Shown piece by piece: positions 56,941 through 64,000 of a stretch of 64,000 nucleotides of DNA. Where the stretch lies: positions 22,719-86,718 of the forward strand of contig CAZMGB010000017.1 in assembly GCA_964565775.1 (NCBI GenBank), read 5' to 3'. The stretch's first letter is position 1; each line of letters begins with the position of its first letter. The notes beneath the pieces are model-generated. The model searched no databases and had not been told where the DNA came from. It saw only the letters and a program-made list of their open reading frames with translations. The position numbers and the translations under genes are program-made. This DNA comes from CAZMGB01 sp964565775 (GTDB lineage Bacteria; Chloroflexota; Dehalococcoidia; DSTF01; JALHUB01).

Positions 56941-58458
56941 ATGTTCGCGGCTATCTACTGCAGAGTGTCAACCGCCGGCCAAGCCGAAAACGGCACAAGT
57001 CTGGACTCCCAGCGCGATGCCTGCCTGAAACTCGCGGCCGAGCGGGGCTACACCGTTCCCGCTGAATACGCCCTGCTCGAAGACTGGACTGGCGCCGATC
57101 TAGAGCGACCCAGGCTCGACAGGGCACGCGAGCTCGTCAGCTCTCGCGCTGTGCAGGCTCTTGTCTGCTACGCGGTGGACCGCCTGGCACGCGATCCGAT
57201 TCACGTTGGGATCATTGCCGAGGAGTGCGCCAAGCACGAGGTGGAGCTCGTATTCGTCCTCGAGCCCCTAGACAGCTCGCCCGAGGGAGCGCTCATCCGC
57301 TACGTCAAGGGGTATGCAGCCCAGATCGAGCGCGAGCGCATTAAGGAGCGGACGCTCCGAGGCAAGAGAAGCCGCGCCCGGATGGGTTTCATCGTCCAGG
57401 CCACAGGGAAGGGGATCTACGGCTACCGCTACGTTCCGGAGACTAAGAAGCGGGTGACCTACGAGCCGGAGGCACAGGTGGTCCGACGGATCTTCGAGGC
57501 GTGCCTGCGGGGCGAGTCCTGCTACTCCATAGCCGTTCGTTTGAACGAGGACGGCATTCCCGCGTTCGGTGGTGGGCTATGGCACCCGCGTACAGTCAAG
57601 CGCATGCTTATCAACCCTTCATACAAGGGCACCACCATCTTCGGTAAGACCAGGCGAATATCTCTGGGCGGCAGGCGTCGCCGCCTGGAGGAACGGAGCC
57701 CTGAGGAGTGGATAGTGATCCCAGATGCGACACCCCCTATAGTCACAGAAGACGTTTTCAGCGCGGCGCAGAGAATTCTGAGCCGGCCCAGGCGGAATCC
57801 TGACCTGGCATCCCGCAAGTACCTGCTCACCAGCCACCTAGAGTGCACCTGCGGCGCGCCTGCCGTGGGCACATGCCTGAACCACACGTACCGCTACTAC
57901 CGGTGTCGTTCGACCTGGCCCAGCGCGACCAGACCCAAGACCTGCGATGCCCCGTACATCAACGCTGACAGGTTGGAGGAGGCCGTCTGGAGCACGGTCC
58001 GGGAGATTCTCCAAGAGCCCGACATCGTTATCGCGGAGATCAAGCGCCAGCAGGACGAATCGTCATTCGTCGAGCAAGAGCTGACCAGGGTCCGCGCATC
58101 GATCCGCCGCCTAGCCGACCAAGAGCGCCGGCTGATCCGACTCTTCGGCCTCGGGCAAGTCACCGAGGAGTACGTCCTGCGCGAAGCCGAGCAGGTGAAG
58201 AAGACGCGACTGGCGCTGGAGGAGGAGTTGGCCGAGCTCCAGCAGCAACGACAGCGCGTGGCGAACCTGGACGGACTGAGCGAGCAGGTGCGGGCTTACT
58301 GTGCCCAGGTTGCTGAGCGTCTGGACGACTTCGAATTCGAAGAGAAGCGGCTTGCCCTCCAGGCCCTTCAGATCAAGGTCGCGGTCGGCCGCGATGGCGC
58401 GAAGCTAACGGGGGCCATCCCTCAAGATTTAGCTACCATTGGACGAACATGGGCATGA
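56941..58458 (+). CDS. large serine recombinase (integrase)
   Basis: ATG 56941 follows AAGGGGGAG. The resolvase domain has the catalytic Ser10 in YCRVSTAGQ and AVDRLARD. A recombinase domain (YEPEAQVVRRIFEACLRGES) and a zinc ribbon (LECTCGAP...CRS...CDAP) follow. A coiled coil (LEEELAELQQQRQRVANLDG) lies near the end. Length (505 aa) fits large serine integrases of mobile elements. The last 26 bp run into the 3' end of dnaN, so the insertion site is probably there. Confidence 0.92.
   Translation: MFAAIYCRVSTAGQAENGTSLDSQRDACLKLAAERGYTVPAEYALLEDWTGADLERPRLDRARELVSSRAVQALVCYAVDRLARDPIHVGIIAEECAKHEVELVFVLEPLDSSPEGALIRYVKGYAAQIERERIKERTLRGKRSRARMGFIVQATGKGIYGYRYVPETKKRVTYEPEAQVVRRIFEACLRGESCYSIAVRLNEDGIPAFGGGLWHPRTVKRMLINPSYKGTTIFGKTRRISLGGRRRRLEERSPEEWIVIPDATPPIVTEDVFSAAQRILSRPRRNPDLASRKYLLTSHLECTCGAPAVGTCLNHTYRYYRCRSTWPSATRPKTCDAPYINADRLEEAVWSTVREILQEPDIVIAEIKRQQDESSFVEQELTRVRASIRRLADQERRLIRLFGLGQVTEEYVLREAEQVKKTRLALEEELAELQQQRQRVANLDGLSEQVRAYCAQVAERLDDFEFEEKRLALQALQIKVAVGRDGAKLTGAIPQDLATIGRTWA
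58433..58458. other. probable right attachment junction at dnaN 3' end
   Basis: The recombinase stop (58456-58458) lies inside dnaN, whose stop is at 58433-58435 on the other strand. Integrase genes often sit next to their attachment site. The exact crossover cannot be set without an empty-site sequence. Confidence 0.45.
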
Positions 58459-59566
58459 CGACGTGGACGTAGTTCTCCACGCCCACGGGCCGGATGACGC
58501 CGGGGCTCGAGGGGCTCGTCGTCTCCAGCGCCACCTGGCCGCCGTCCAGCACCTGGAGGACCTCCTGGAGGTACTTGCCGTTGAAGGCGATCTTGGCCTC
58601 ATCACCTTCCACTGACGCGTCGATCTCGCCCTGGTTGTCGCCCACCTCCTCCGCGCGGGCGGAGACGGTCATCCTGCCCGGCTTCAGCTCCTCGCCCGGC
58701 GCGACCTGAAGGCGCACGATGCCGCTGCCGTCGCGCGCGAAGATGGAGGCGATACGCGTCTCCCGCAGGAACTCCGATACCTCGACGACGGCCTTGCTCG
58801 TCCAGCTCTGGGGAATGAGCTGGCCGTAGTTGGGGAAGGTGCCCTGGACGAGCTGGGCCACGAGCTCGACGTTCTTGAGGCGATAGAGCACCTGCGTCCG
58901 GGCGGCGTTGAAGGTCATCTCCACCTTTTCCTCCTCGTCGACGAGGAGACGGTTCAACTCGCCGAGGGCGCGGGCAGGGATGATCACTTCGGTGCGTTCC
59001 GGGACCGGCTTGCTCAGCCTTAGCTTGTGGACGGCGAGGCGGAAACCGTCCGCAGCCGCCAGTGTAAGCTCATCGCCTTCGAGGACTGCGTCCACGCCCG
59101 TCAGCACGGGGCGTGAGTCGTCGGTCGCGGCGGCGAACACCACCTGCGTGATCGCCCTGTGCAGGAGCTGCGGGTCCAGCTCGATGCTGCCGCCCCCGTC
59201 CACGGAGGGGATCGGCGGGAAGTCGTCCGCGTCCATGCCGCCGATGGTCGCCTCGTTGCGGGCGCACTGGACATGGACCTGGCGTCCCCGCGGCCCCAGA
59301 GTGAGCTCGATGCGCTCGTTGGGCAGGGAGTTCACGAAGTCGATCAGCAGCCTGGCGGGGATGGTGACAGCACCTTCCTCCTCCACCTGCGCGCCGATCC
59401 AGCAGCTCAGGGCTATCTCCAGGTTCGTAGCCGCGAGCTTCAAGCGACCGCCATCTGTCGCAAGCAAGATGTGGGAGGTGATGGGCAGGGTGCTGCGGAC
59501 TGCCACCGCTCGACCCACTATGCCCAGGCCCTTGGACAGGTTCTCCTGGAGGGACAAGACCTTCAT
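58433..59566 (-). CDS. dnaN: DNA polymerase III beta subunit (sliding clamp)
   Basis: The ~377-aa protein has the three-domain clamp pattern: N-terminal MKVLSLQENLSKGLGIVGRA, FVNSLPNERIELTL, PVLTGVDAVLEGDELTLAAADGF (shown in part) and the C-terminal VGVENYVHVVMPMFVQW. The clamp tethers polymerase to DNA. ATG 59566 has AGGTGA upstream. It lies after hemL on the same strand, not next to dnaA. The final codons overlap the recombinase gene but look complete. Confidence 0.94.
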   Translation of the reverse strand: MKVLSLQENLSKGLGIVGRAVAVRSTLPITSHILLATDGGRLKLAATNLEIALSCWIGAQVEEEGAVTIPARLLIDFVNSLPNERIELTLGPRGRQVHVQCARNEATIGGMDADDFPPIPSVDGGGSIELDPQLLHRAITQVVFAAATDDSRPVLTGVDAVLEGDELTLAAADGFRLAVHKLRLSKPVPERTEVIIPARALGELNRLLVDEEEKVEMTFNAARTQVLYRLKNVELVAQLVQGTFPNYGQLIPQSWTSKAVVEVSEFLRETRIASIFARDGSGIVRLQVAPGEELKPGRMTVSARAEEVGDNQGEIDASVEGDEAKIAFNGKYLQEVLQVLDGGQVALETTSPSSPGVIRPVGVENYVHVVMPMFVQW

Positions 59567-59692
59567 AGCGATCACCTACGTATGCGGTTTGGCCGAAGTA
59601 TACCGCAGCCCTGCCCGGCTAGCAAGAGGCCGGAGGCACCCCGACAATCCCGTCGGCTGGGAGTCGGCAAGGGGATGGCGGGGGACAGGAGG

Positions 59693-60994
59693 TCAGTCCC
59701 GGGCGGTGAGGGCGAAGGCCTCGGCGGCGGCAGTGGCCGTGGCCTCCAAATCCGCCTCGTCGTGAGCGAGGGAGACGAAGCACGCCTCGAACTGAGACGG
59801 CGGCAGATAGACGTCCCGCTCCAGCATCGCCCGGAAGAAGCGAGCGTAGCGCTCCGTGTCGGCCCGTTTGGCGCTCGCGTAGTCCGTGACGGGCGTGTCG
59901 ACGAAGAACACGGTCAGCATCGAGCCGACGCGGTTGATCGTGATCTCGACCTCCGCCCGGCGGGCCGCCGACTCCAGGCTCGCGGCGAGGGAGGCGCCGG
60001 TCTCCTCGAGGTGGCTGTATAGCGCGGGATCGCCGAGGATACGCAGCGTCGTGATGCCCGCGGCCATCGCCAGGGGATTGCCCGAGAGGGTGCCCGCCTG
60101 GTAGACGGGCCCCTGGGGCGCCATCATCTCCATGATCTGGCGGCTGCCACCGTAAGCGCCCACCGGCAGCCCCCCGCCGACGATCTTGCCCAGGCACGTC
60201 AGGTCCGGCAGCACGCCGTAGAGGGTCTGGGCGCCGCCGTAGGCCACCCGGAAGCCAGTGATGATCTCATCGAAGATGAGAAGGCTGCCGCTCTGACGGG
60301 TGGCTTCGCGCAGGAACTCGAGGAAGCCGGACACCGGTGGCACGACGCCCATGTTCGCGGCCACAGGCTCCACGATGACGGCCGCGATCTGCTCGCCGTA
60401 GCGCTGGAAGACCTCATTCGTCGCCGCGACGCTGTTGTACGGCGCCACCAACGTCTCCTGCGCGTAGGACGCCGGCACGCCGGGGCTGTCGGGCAGGCCG
60501 AGGGTGGCGACGCCGGAGCCGGCCTGCACGAGGAGGCCGTCGGCGTGGCCGTGATAGCAGCCCTCGAACTTGAGGATCTTGTCGCGGCCTGTGTAGGCGC
60601 GCGCGAGACGGAGGGCGGACATGGTGGCCTCAGTGCCGGAGTTGACGAAGCGCACCAGGTCCAGCGAAGGGACGGCCTCCGTCACGAGCTGCGCCATCTC
60701 CGCCTCCAGCTCCGTGGGGGCGCCGTAGCTGGTGCCCCGCTCCACGGCCTGACGCAGCGCCTCCACGACGGAGGGGTGGCTGTGGCCCAGGATCAGCGGG
60801 CCCCAGGAGCCCACGTAGTCGATGTACTTGTTGCCGTCGACGTCGATGATGTGTGAGCCCTCGCCGCGGGCGATGACGACGGGTTCGCCGCCGACAGCCT
60901 TGAAGGCGCGGACGGGGCTGTTGACGCCGCCCGGCAGGTAGCGCCGGGCGCGCTCGAAGACCTCGCGCGAGCGGTCACCGGGCCTTTTCATCAC
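59693..60994 (-). CDS. hemL: glutamate-1-semialdehyde 2,1-aminomutase
   Basis: This PLP enzyme forms 5-aminolevulinate in C5 haem synthesis. The protein (433 aa) has GGVNSPVRAF near the start, FVNSGTEATMSALRLAR, the PLP-binding LIFDEIITGFR and the Schiff-base Lys in CLGKIVGGGLP (near residue 270). Together with hemB at 62867 it marks a tetrapyrrole gene group on the minus strand. Confidence 0.95.
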   Translation of the reverse strand: MMKRPGDRSREVFERARRYLPGGVNSPVRAFKAVGGEPVVIARGEGSHIIDVDGNKYIDYVGSWGPLILGHSHPSVVEALRQAVERGTSYGAPTELEAEMAQLVTEAVPSLDLVRFVNSGTEATMSALRLARAYTGRDKILKFEGCYHGHADGLLVQAGSGVATLGLPDSPGVPASYAQETLVAPYNSVAATNEVFQRYGEQIAAVIVEPVAANMGVVPPVSGFLEFLREATRQSGSLLIFDEIITGFRVAYGGAQTLYGVLPDLTCLGKIVGGGLPVGAYGGSRQIMEMMAPQGPVYQAGTLSGNPLAMAAGITTLRILGDPALYSHLEETGASLAASLESAARRAEVEITINRVGSMLTVFFVDTPVTDYASAKRADTERYARFFRAMLERDVYLPPSQFEACFVSLAHDEADLEATATAAAEAFALTARD

Positions 60995-61052
60995 CTACCC
61001 TCCCTAATCCCTGCGCCACGGAGGCGCTCCTCCACGAGGTCGCAAGGGGAGG

Positions 61053-61856
61053 TCATTTCCCGGCGGCCCGCAACGGCTCCACTCCCACGATGGGCAGCAG
61101 GTCCGCCAGAGCCCGGATTTCGTAGTCGGGCGGGGGCAGGTCCTCGGGCAGCTCAAAGCGCGGCCGGTTCAGCCAGGCCATGGGCATGCCCGCGTGCTTG
61201 GCGCCGAGGACGTCCGAGTAGCGACTGTCCCCAACGTACAGGATCTCCTCGATCTTCAGGGCGAGCGCGTCGGCCGCGGCCTGAAAGATGGCGCGGTGCG
61301 GCTTGTAGGCCCGCGCTCCCTCTGACGAGACCACCACTTCGAACTCGAGGCTGTTCTTCGCCAGGCAGGGCAGCAGGAAATCGTCGTCGGCGTTCGAAAG
61401 GACCGCGAGGCGAAAGCGGGGCCTGAGGGCAGCCAGGACATCCTGTGCGTCGGGGTAGGCGACCGCCTCGGCGAGCCGCGTCTGGACGTGACGATAGGCC
61501 GCCTCCGGGTCGCCCTGGACGCCAAGGTTGTCGAACGCCCTCGCGAAGTGCGGCGGCCACTCCTCACGGTAGGTCCGGAAGGAACGCACCGGCCCGTCGA
61601 CGGGGCGCAGACGGTCCATGTACTTGTACCAACTGGGCCGGCCCGAAGGCCCGCTCGGCGGGTTCTCGAGGGCGCGGCCCTCTTGAGCCATCTGCCGCCA
61701 CACCTCCATCCACTGGTCCCACAGTTCGCGGCCGTTGCAGGCGAGGCCCTGGAGACGGCAGACCTCATTGTACGCCTGGACGAAGGCATCGTCGGCGAAG
61801 TCAACGAGCGTGCCGTAGCAGTCGATGGCTATTGCGAGAATCGATCTATTGGCCAC
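61053..61856 (-). CDS. HAD-superfamily hydrolase (haloacid dehalogenase-like)
   Basis: Motif I DCYGTLVDF (catalytic Asp near residue 12), motif II LSNADD, motif III Lys in AYKPHRAIF and motif IV VGDSRYSDVLGAKHAGM are all present. It likely removes phosphate or halide from small molecules. The GTG start at 61856 lies inside the left inverted repeat of the GxxExxY cassette, so the original start region may have been replaced. Confidence 0.87.
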   Translation of the reverse strand: MANRSILAIAIDCYGTLVDFADDAFVQAYNEVCRLQGLACNGRELWDQWMEVWRQMAQEGRALENPPSGPSGRPSWYKYMDRLRPVDGPVRSFRTYREEWPPHFARAFDNLGVQGDPEAAYRHVQTRLAEAVAYPDAQDVLAALRPRFRLAVLSNADDDFLLPCLAKNSLEFEVVVSSEGARAYKPHRAIFQAAADALALKIEEILYVGDSRYSDVLGAKHAGMPMAWLNRPRFELPEDLPPPDYEIRALADLLPIVGVEPLRAAGK

Positions 61857-61871
61857 AGATTGACACAGATT
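61851..61871 (+). repeat. left inverted repeat of the GxxExxY cassette
   Basis: CCACAGATTGACACAGATT is followed by another CACAGA unit. Its reverse complement matches 62287-62307 at 20 of 21 positions. Tandem CACAGATT units continue to about 61880. Confidence 0.75.
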
Positions 61872-61886
61872 AGCACAGACATTGAA

Positions 61887-62309
61887 TCAGAATACCATGC
61901 GTTTGACTTGGACACCCTTGGGACCGAAGTTCAGGAGGAGGCCGACCTTGATGCCCGTAGCCTTCAAGTAGTTCAGCAACTGAGCCTCATGCGCAGAAGC
62001 GAGTTGCTCTAAAGCCTTTATCTCGCAAATAACGCAACCATCCACGAGAATGTCAGCGTAGTAGACACCGACCTGTTCGCCCTTGTACTCCACCCCGATT
62101 TCAGCCTGACATCGCGCATCATGACCACGGGTTTGGAGCTCCTTGGCCAGGGCCGTCTCATACACCTTCTCGAGAAAACCGTGCCCAAGAACGCGATAGA
62201 CCTCATACGCCGCGCCGATAATCGCCTGAGTCAGCTCCTTGTGAGGAAAACTCGGGCCGCCCGCGCCCCTAGAGCTTCTCTCTGTCAATCTGTGTGAATC
62301 TGTGGCCAA
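61887..62309 (-). CDS. GxxExxY family protein
   Basis: The family motif is GHGFLEKVYETAL (GxxExxY). A PD-(D/E)XK-like core follows: YYADILVDGCVICEIKAL with D and E-x-K. Function is unknown. The frame opens at a TTG in the right inverted repeat; the conserved part starts about residue 24 (HKELTQAIIGAAYEVYRVLG). The gene lies between inverted CACAGATT repeats and interrupts the hemB-Nudix-HAD-hemL gene line. Confidence 0.85.
   Translation of the reverse strand: MATDSHRLTERSSRGAGGPSFPHKELTQAIIGAAYEVYRVLGHGFLEKVYETALAKELQTRGHDARCQAEIGVEYKGEQVGVYYADILVDGCVICEIKALEQLASAHEAQLLNYLKATGIKVGLLLNFGPKGVQVKRMVF
62287..62307 (-). repeat. right inverted repeat of the GxxExxY cassette
   Basis: AATCTGTGTGAATCTGTGG plus CC mirrors the left repeat (61851-61871) with one mismatch. 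Further partial units (TCTGTGACAATCAGTGCCTA, then TCTGTGGC) extend to ~62355. Confidence 0.75.
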
Positions 62310-62333
62310 TCCGCCAAATCAAGTCTGTGACAA

Positions 62334-62870
62334 TCAGTGCCTATCTGTGGCTAATCGCCGTTGGCGGCGGAGCTTCTCCAGCACGAGCCGGTCGCCTTCG
62401 AAGGCCAGCTCCTCGGGCGGCGCGTCCAGCGAGAAGAACTCCAGCTCTCGCGCGTCGTCGCCGGGCTCCAGCCGCCCGCCGATCGCCCGACCCCGGAACC
62501 AGATGCCGACCACCGGCCGGCCGGGCACCTGGAAGCTGGAGTGGACTTCCAGCACGTCGCCCAGCTCCACCTGCAGCCCCGTCTCCTCGCGAAACTCGCG
62601 CCGGGCGGCCTCCCGCACGTCCTCGTCGGCCTCTACGTAGCCGCAGGGGATGCACCACATGCCATTGTATAGAGAGCTCCTGCGACGGGCCAGCAGCACC
62701 CTCCCTTCCTCGACGAGCACCACGGCGACGCCGGGCACCGGGTTCTCATAGACGACGAAGCCGCAGGCGGCGCAGGCGGCGCGGTCACGCCCCTGCACCT
62801 GTTTCCTGGTCAGGGGCGCGCCACAGCGGGGACAGAAACGATAGGTGGAGGGCGGCTGGTCGATGGCTAT
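62334..62870 (-). CDS. Nudix hydrolase with zinc ribbon
   Basis: The Nudix box is GYVEADEDVREAARREFREE followed by TG, complete in its Glu residues. Before it a zinc ribbon reads FCPRCGAP...ACAACGF, as in NudC-like enzymes that cleave NAD-type or capped substrates. The ribbon is in frame but upstream of the only GTG (62798). The frame can only start at ATA 62870, overlapping the hemB stop as ATAG, so either a rare start or a base error is involved. The 3' end overlaps repeat units of the GxxExxY cassette. Confidence 0.8.
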   Translation of the reverse strand: MAIDQPPSTYRFCPRCGAPLTRKQVQGRDRAACAACGFVVYENPVPGVAVVLVEEGRVLLARRRSSLYNGMWCIPCGYVEADEDVREAARREFREETGLQVELGDVLEVHSSFQVPGRPVVGIWFRGRAIGGRLEPGDDARELEFFSLDAPPEELAFEGDRLVLEKLRRQRRLATDRH

Positions 62871-63877
62871 TCCCCCAACCAGCGAGCGGCCTCTTTCGCG
62901 TGATAGGTGATGATAATGTCGGCGCCTGCCCTCTTGATGGACGTAAGCACCTCCAACGTCACGCGCCGGCCGTCGAGCCAGCCCAGGCGGTCGGCGGCCT
63001 TGACCATCGCGTACTCGCCGCTGACGTTGTAGGCGGCCAGGGGCAGGTCGAAGCGCTGGCGGGCCTTCGTGAGCACGTCGAGGTAGGCGAGGGCCGGCTT
63101 GACCATTACCACGTCCGCACCCTCGGCGATGTCGGCCTCGATCTCGCGCAGCGCCTCGCGCACGTTGGGCGGGTCCATCTGATAGCCCTTGCGGTCGCCG
63201 AACTGGGGCGCCGAGTCGGCCGCTACCCGGAACGGCCCGTAGAACGCCGACGCGTACTTGGCGGCGTACGACATGATCGGCACCTGGGTGAGCGCCGCCT
63301 CGTCCAGGGCGCGGCGGATGGCCGCCACCCGACCGTCCATCATGTCCGACGGCCCCACCATGTCGGCGCCGGCGCGGGCGTGTGAGACGGCGGTGCGGGC
63401 CAGGAGCTCCAGCGTGGCGTCGTTGTCTACCTCCACGACGCCGCCCTTCGACGGGCTCAGGACGCCGCAGTGGCCGTGGCTGGTGTACTCGCAGAGGCAG
63501 ACGTCGGTGATGACGGCGAGCTCCGGCGCGGCGCTCTTGAGCATACGTATCGCCTCCTGGACGATGCCGTCGTCGGCGTAGGCCTCGGAGGCGGCGTCAT
63601 CCTTGGCGGCGGGCAGGCCGAAGAGGAGCACAGCGGGGATGCCGAGCGAGCGTAGCTCCTCCGCCTCGCCGGGGAGCCGGTCGAGCGAGAGGTGGTACTG
63701 CTCCGGCATCGACTCGATCTCCTGGCGGACGTTCTCGCCGTGGGTGACGAAGAGGGGGTAGACGAAGTCGGCGGGCGAGAGGCGTGTCTCGCGGACGAGG
63801 TTTCGGAGCGCCTCGCTGCGCCGCATCCGCCGGAAGCGGGCAAAAGGAGACGTGACTTCAGTTCTGGTCTGGATCAT
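62867..63877 (-). CDS. hemB: delta-aminolevulinic acid dehydratase (porphobilinogen synthase)
   Basis: HemB joins two 5-aminolevulinate molecules to porphobilinogen. The zinc site CLCEYTSHGHCG, the Schiff-base lysines in MSYAAKYASAFYGPFR and VMVKPALAYLD, and GADMVGPSDMMDGR are all present. ATG 63877 with GGAGGT upstream gives 336 aa, a normal length. It leads the minus-strand gene group that includes hemL. Confidence 0.95.
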   Translation of the reverse strand: MIQTRTEVTSPFARFRRMRRSEALRNLVRETRLSPADFVYPLFVTHGENVRQEIESMPEQYHLSLDRLPGEAEELRSLGIPAVLLFGLPAAKDDAASEAYADDGIVQEAIRMLKSAAPELAVITDVCLCEYTSHGHCGVLSPSKGGVVEVDNDATLELLARTAVSHARAGADMVGPSDMMDGRVAAIRRALDEAALTQVPIMSYAAKYASAFYGPFRVAADSAPQFGDRKGYQMDPPNVREALREIEADIAEGADVVMVKPALAYLDVLTKARQRFDLPLAAYNVSGEYAMVKAADRLGWLDGRRVTLEVLTSIKRAGADIIITYHAKEAARWLGE

Positions 63878-63916
63878 GCCGCACCTCCGTGCCAGACCGA
63901 TGTCTTCGGGTCGTAG

Positions 63917-63938
63917 GGGCGGAGCTGAAGCTCCGCCC
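63917..63938. terminator. perfect hairpin upstream of hemB
   Basis: GGGCGGAGC-TGAA-GCTCCGCCC, a 9-bp perfect stem with a 4-base loop and no T-run. It may end a gene beyond the right edge or be a REP-like element. Confidence 0.5.
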
Positions 63939-64000
63939 GCCGTACCTAGTAAGGAGCCCCCCCAACCCCGAAAGATAAAGGGAAAAAACACAACCCCACC
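63939..64000. other. poor-quality contig end
   Basis: Runs of C and A (about 63957-64000) resemble the low-complexity sequence at the internal gap. No feature is called. Confidence 0.5.

Noticed and set aside
58433..58470. Left attachment copy of the dnaN end elsewhere in the window
   Set aside because: No second occurrence of the terminal dnaN sequence was found by eye.
62294..63385. Plus-strand frame of 363 codons
   Set aside because: Shadow of the Nudix and hemB genes; Arg/Pro/Ala runs only.
1..64000. CRISPR array or tRNA/rRNA genes
   Set aside because: No regularly spaced identical repeats of CRISPR length and no recognisable tRNA or rRNA sequence seen.

Overview
The window is a high-GC bacterial scaffold with one assembly gap (10 Ns at 1436-1445) and poor sequence at its right end. 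The best guess for the host is a member of the Chloroflexota or a similar Gram-positive-like, single-membrane lineage. The Tad/Flp pilus locus has no secretin, a LysM-BTAD regulator sits between the pilus and conjugation genes, and the PrgI-type type IV secretion genes and replication-relaxation protein fit that group. This placement is an inference from gene content.

Layout. 1-5.2 kb: small accessory genes on both strands (HTH regulator, zinc-ribbon proteins, patatin-like lipase). 5.3-9.3 kb: a lone prepilin peptidase lying between two broken XRE regulators, then an ECF sigma factor with a large membrane-anchored regulator. 9.4-20.4 kb: exported and membrane proteins, a second ECF sigma/anti-sigma pair, two LuxR-type HTH proteins, and two divergent operons that each combine a MauE-like membrane protein, a 14-cysteine exported domain and a DUF4367-like protein. 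20.8-32.4 kb: Tad pilus operon (cpaB, cpaE, cpaF, tadB, tadC, flp, tadE-like genes) ending in a LysM-BTAD regulator that is interrupted by one in-frame TGA. 32.4-39.9 kb: a minus-strand island with a nuclease-STAND NTPase, an unknown partner and a DUF234-type ATPase. It is flanked by a 146-bp direct duplication of the BTAD 3' end. 40.1-58.5 kb: a SEC-C/nuclease-like gene, then a complete-looking conjugation module (VirB6-, VirB1-, VirB8-, VirB2-, VirB3- and VirB4-like proteins, primase, VirD4-like protein, duplicated replication-relaxation protein), an AbiE-like pair and a large serine recombinase. 58.4-64 kb: chromosomal housekeeping genes dnaN, hemL, a HAD hydrolase, a Nudix hydrolase and hemB. 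An inserted GxxExxY cassette lies among them.

The recombinase gene runs 26 bp into the 3' end of dnaN. The simplest reading is that the DNA left of about 58.43 kb is an integrated conjugative element abutting dnaN. Its left end is not in the window, or was not recognised.

Two sets of unexplained regulatory DNA tie the accessory genes together. (a) Four promoter-like elements share an 18-bp dyad (ATCCTCT-N4-AGRGGAT) and a TGAA-N17-GTATCGT arrangement. They precede the Cys-rich/MauE operons, the 11.6-kb operon and the Tad operon, and three of the four overlap or adjoin LuxR-type genes or remnants. (b) Three clusters of TTGGAGT direct repeats, phased at about 11, 20-22 bp, precede tadB, the conjugation operon and a micro-ORF operon near 3.3 kb. 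The MauE/Cys-rich/DUF4367 module with its shared promoter, and the STAND island, are the best candidates for undescribed systems.
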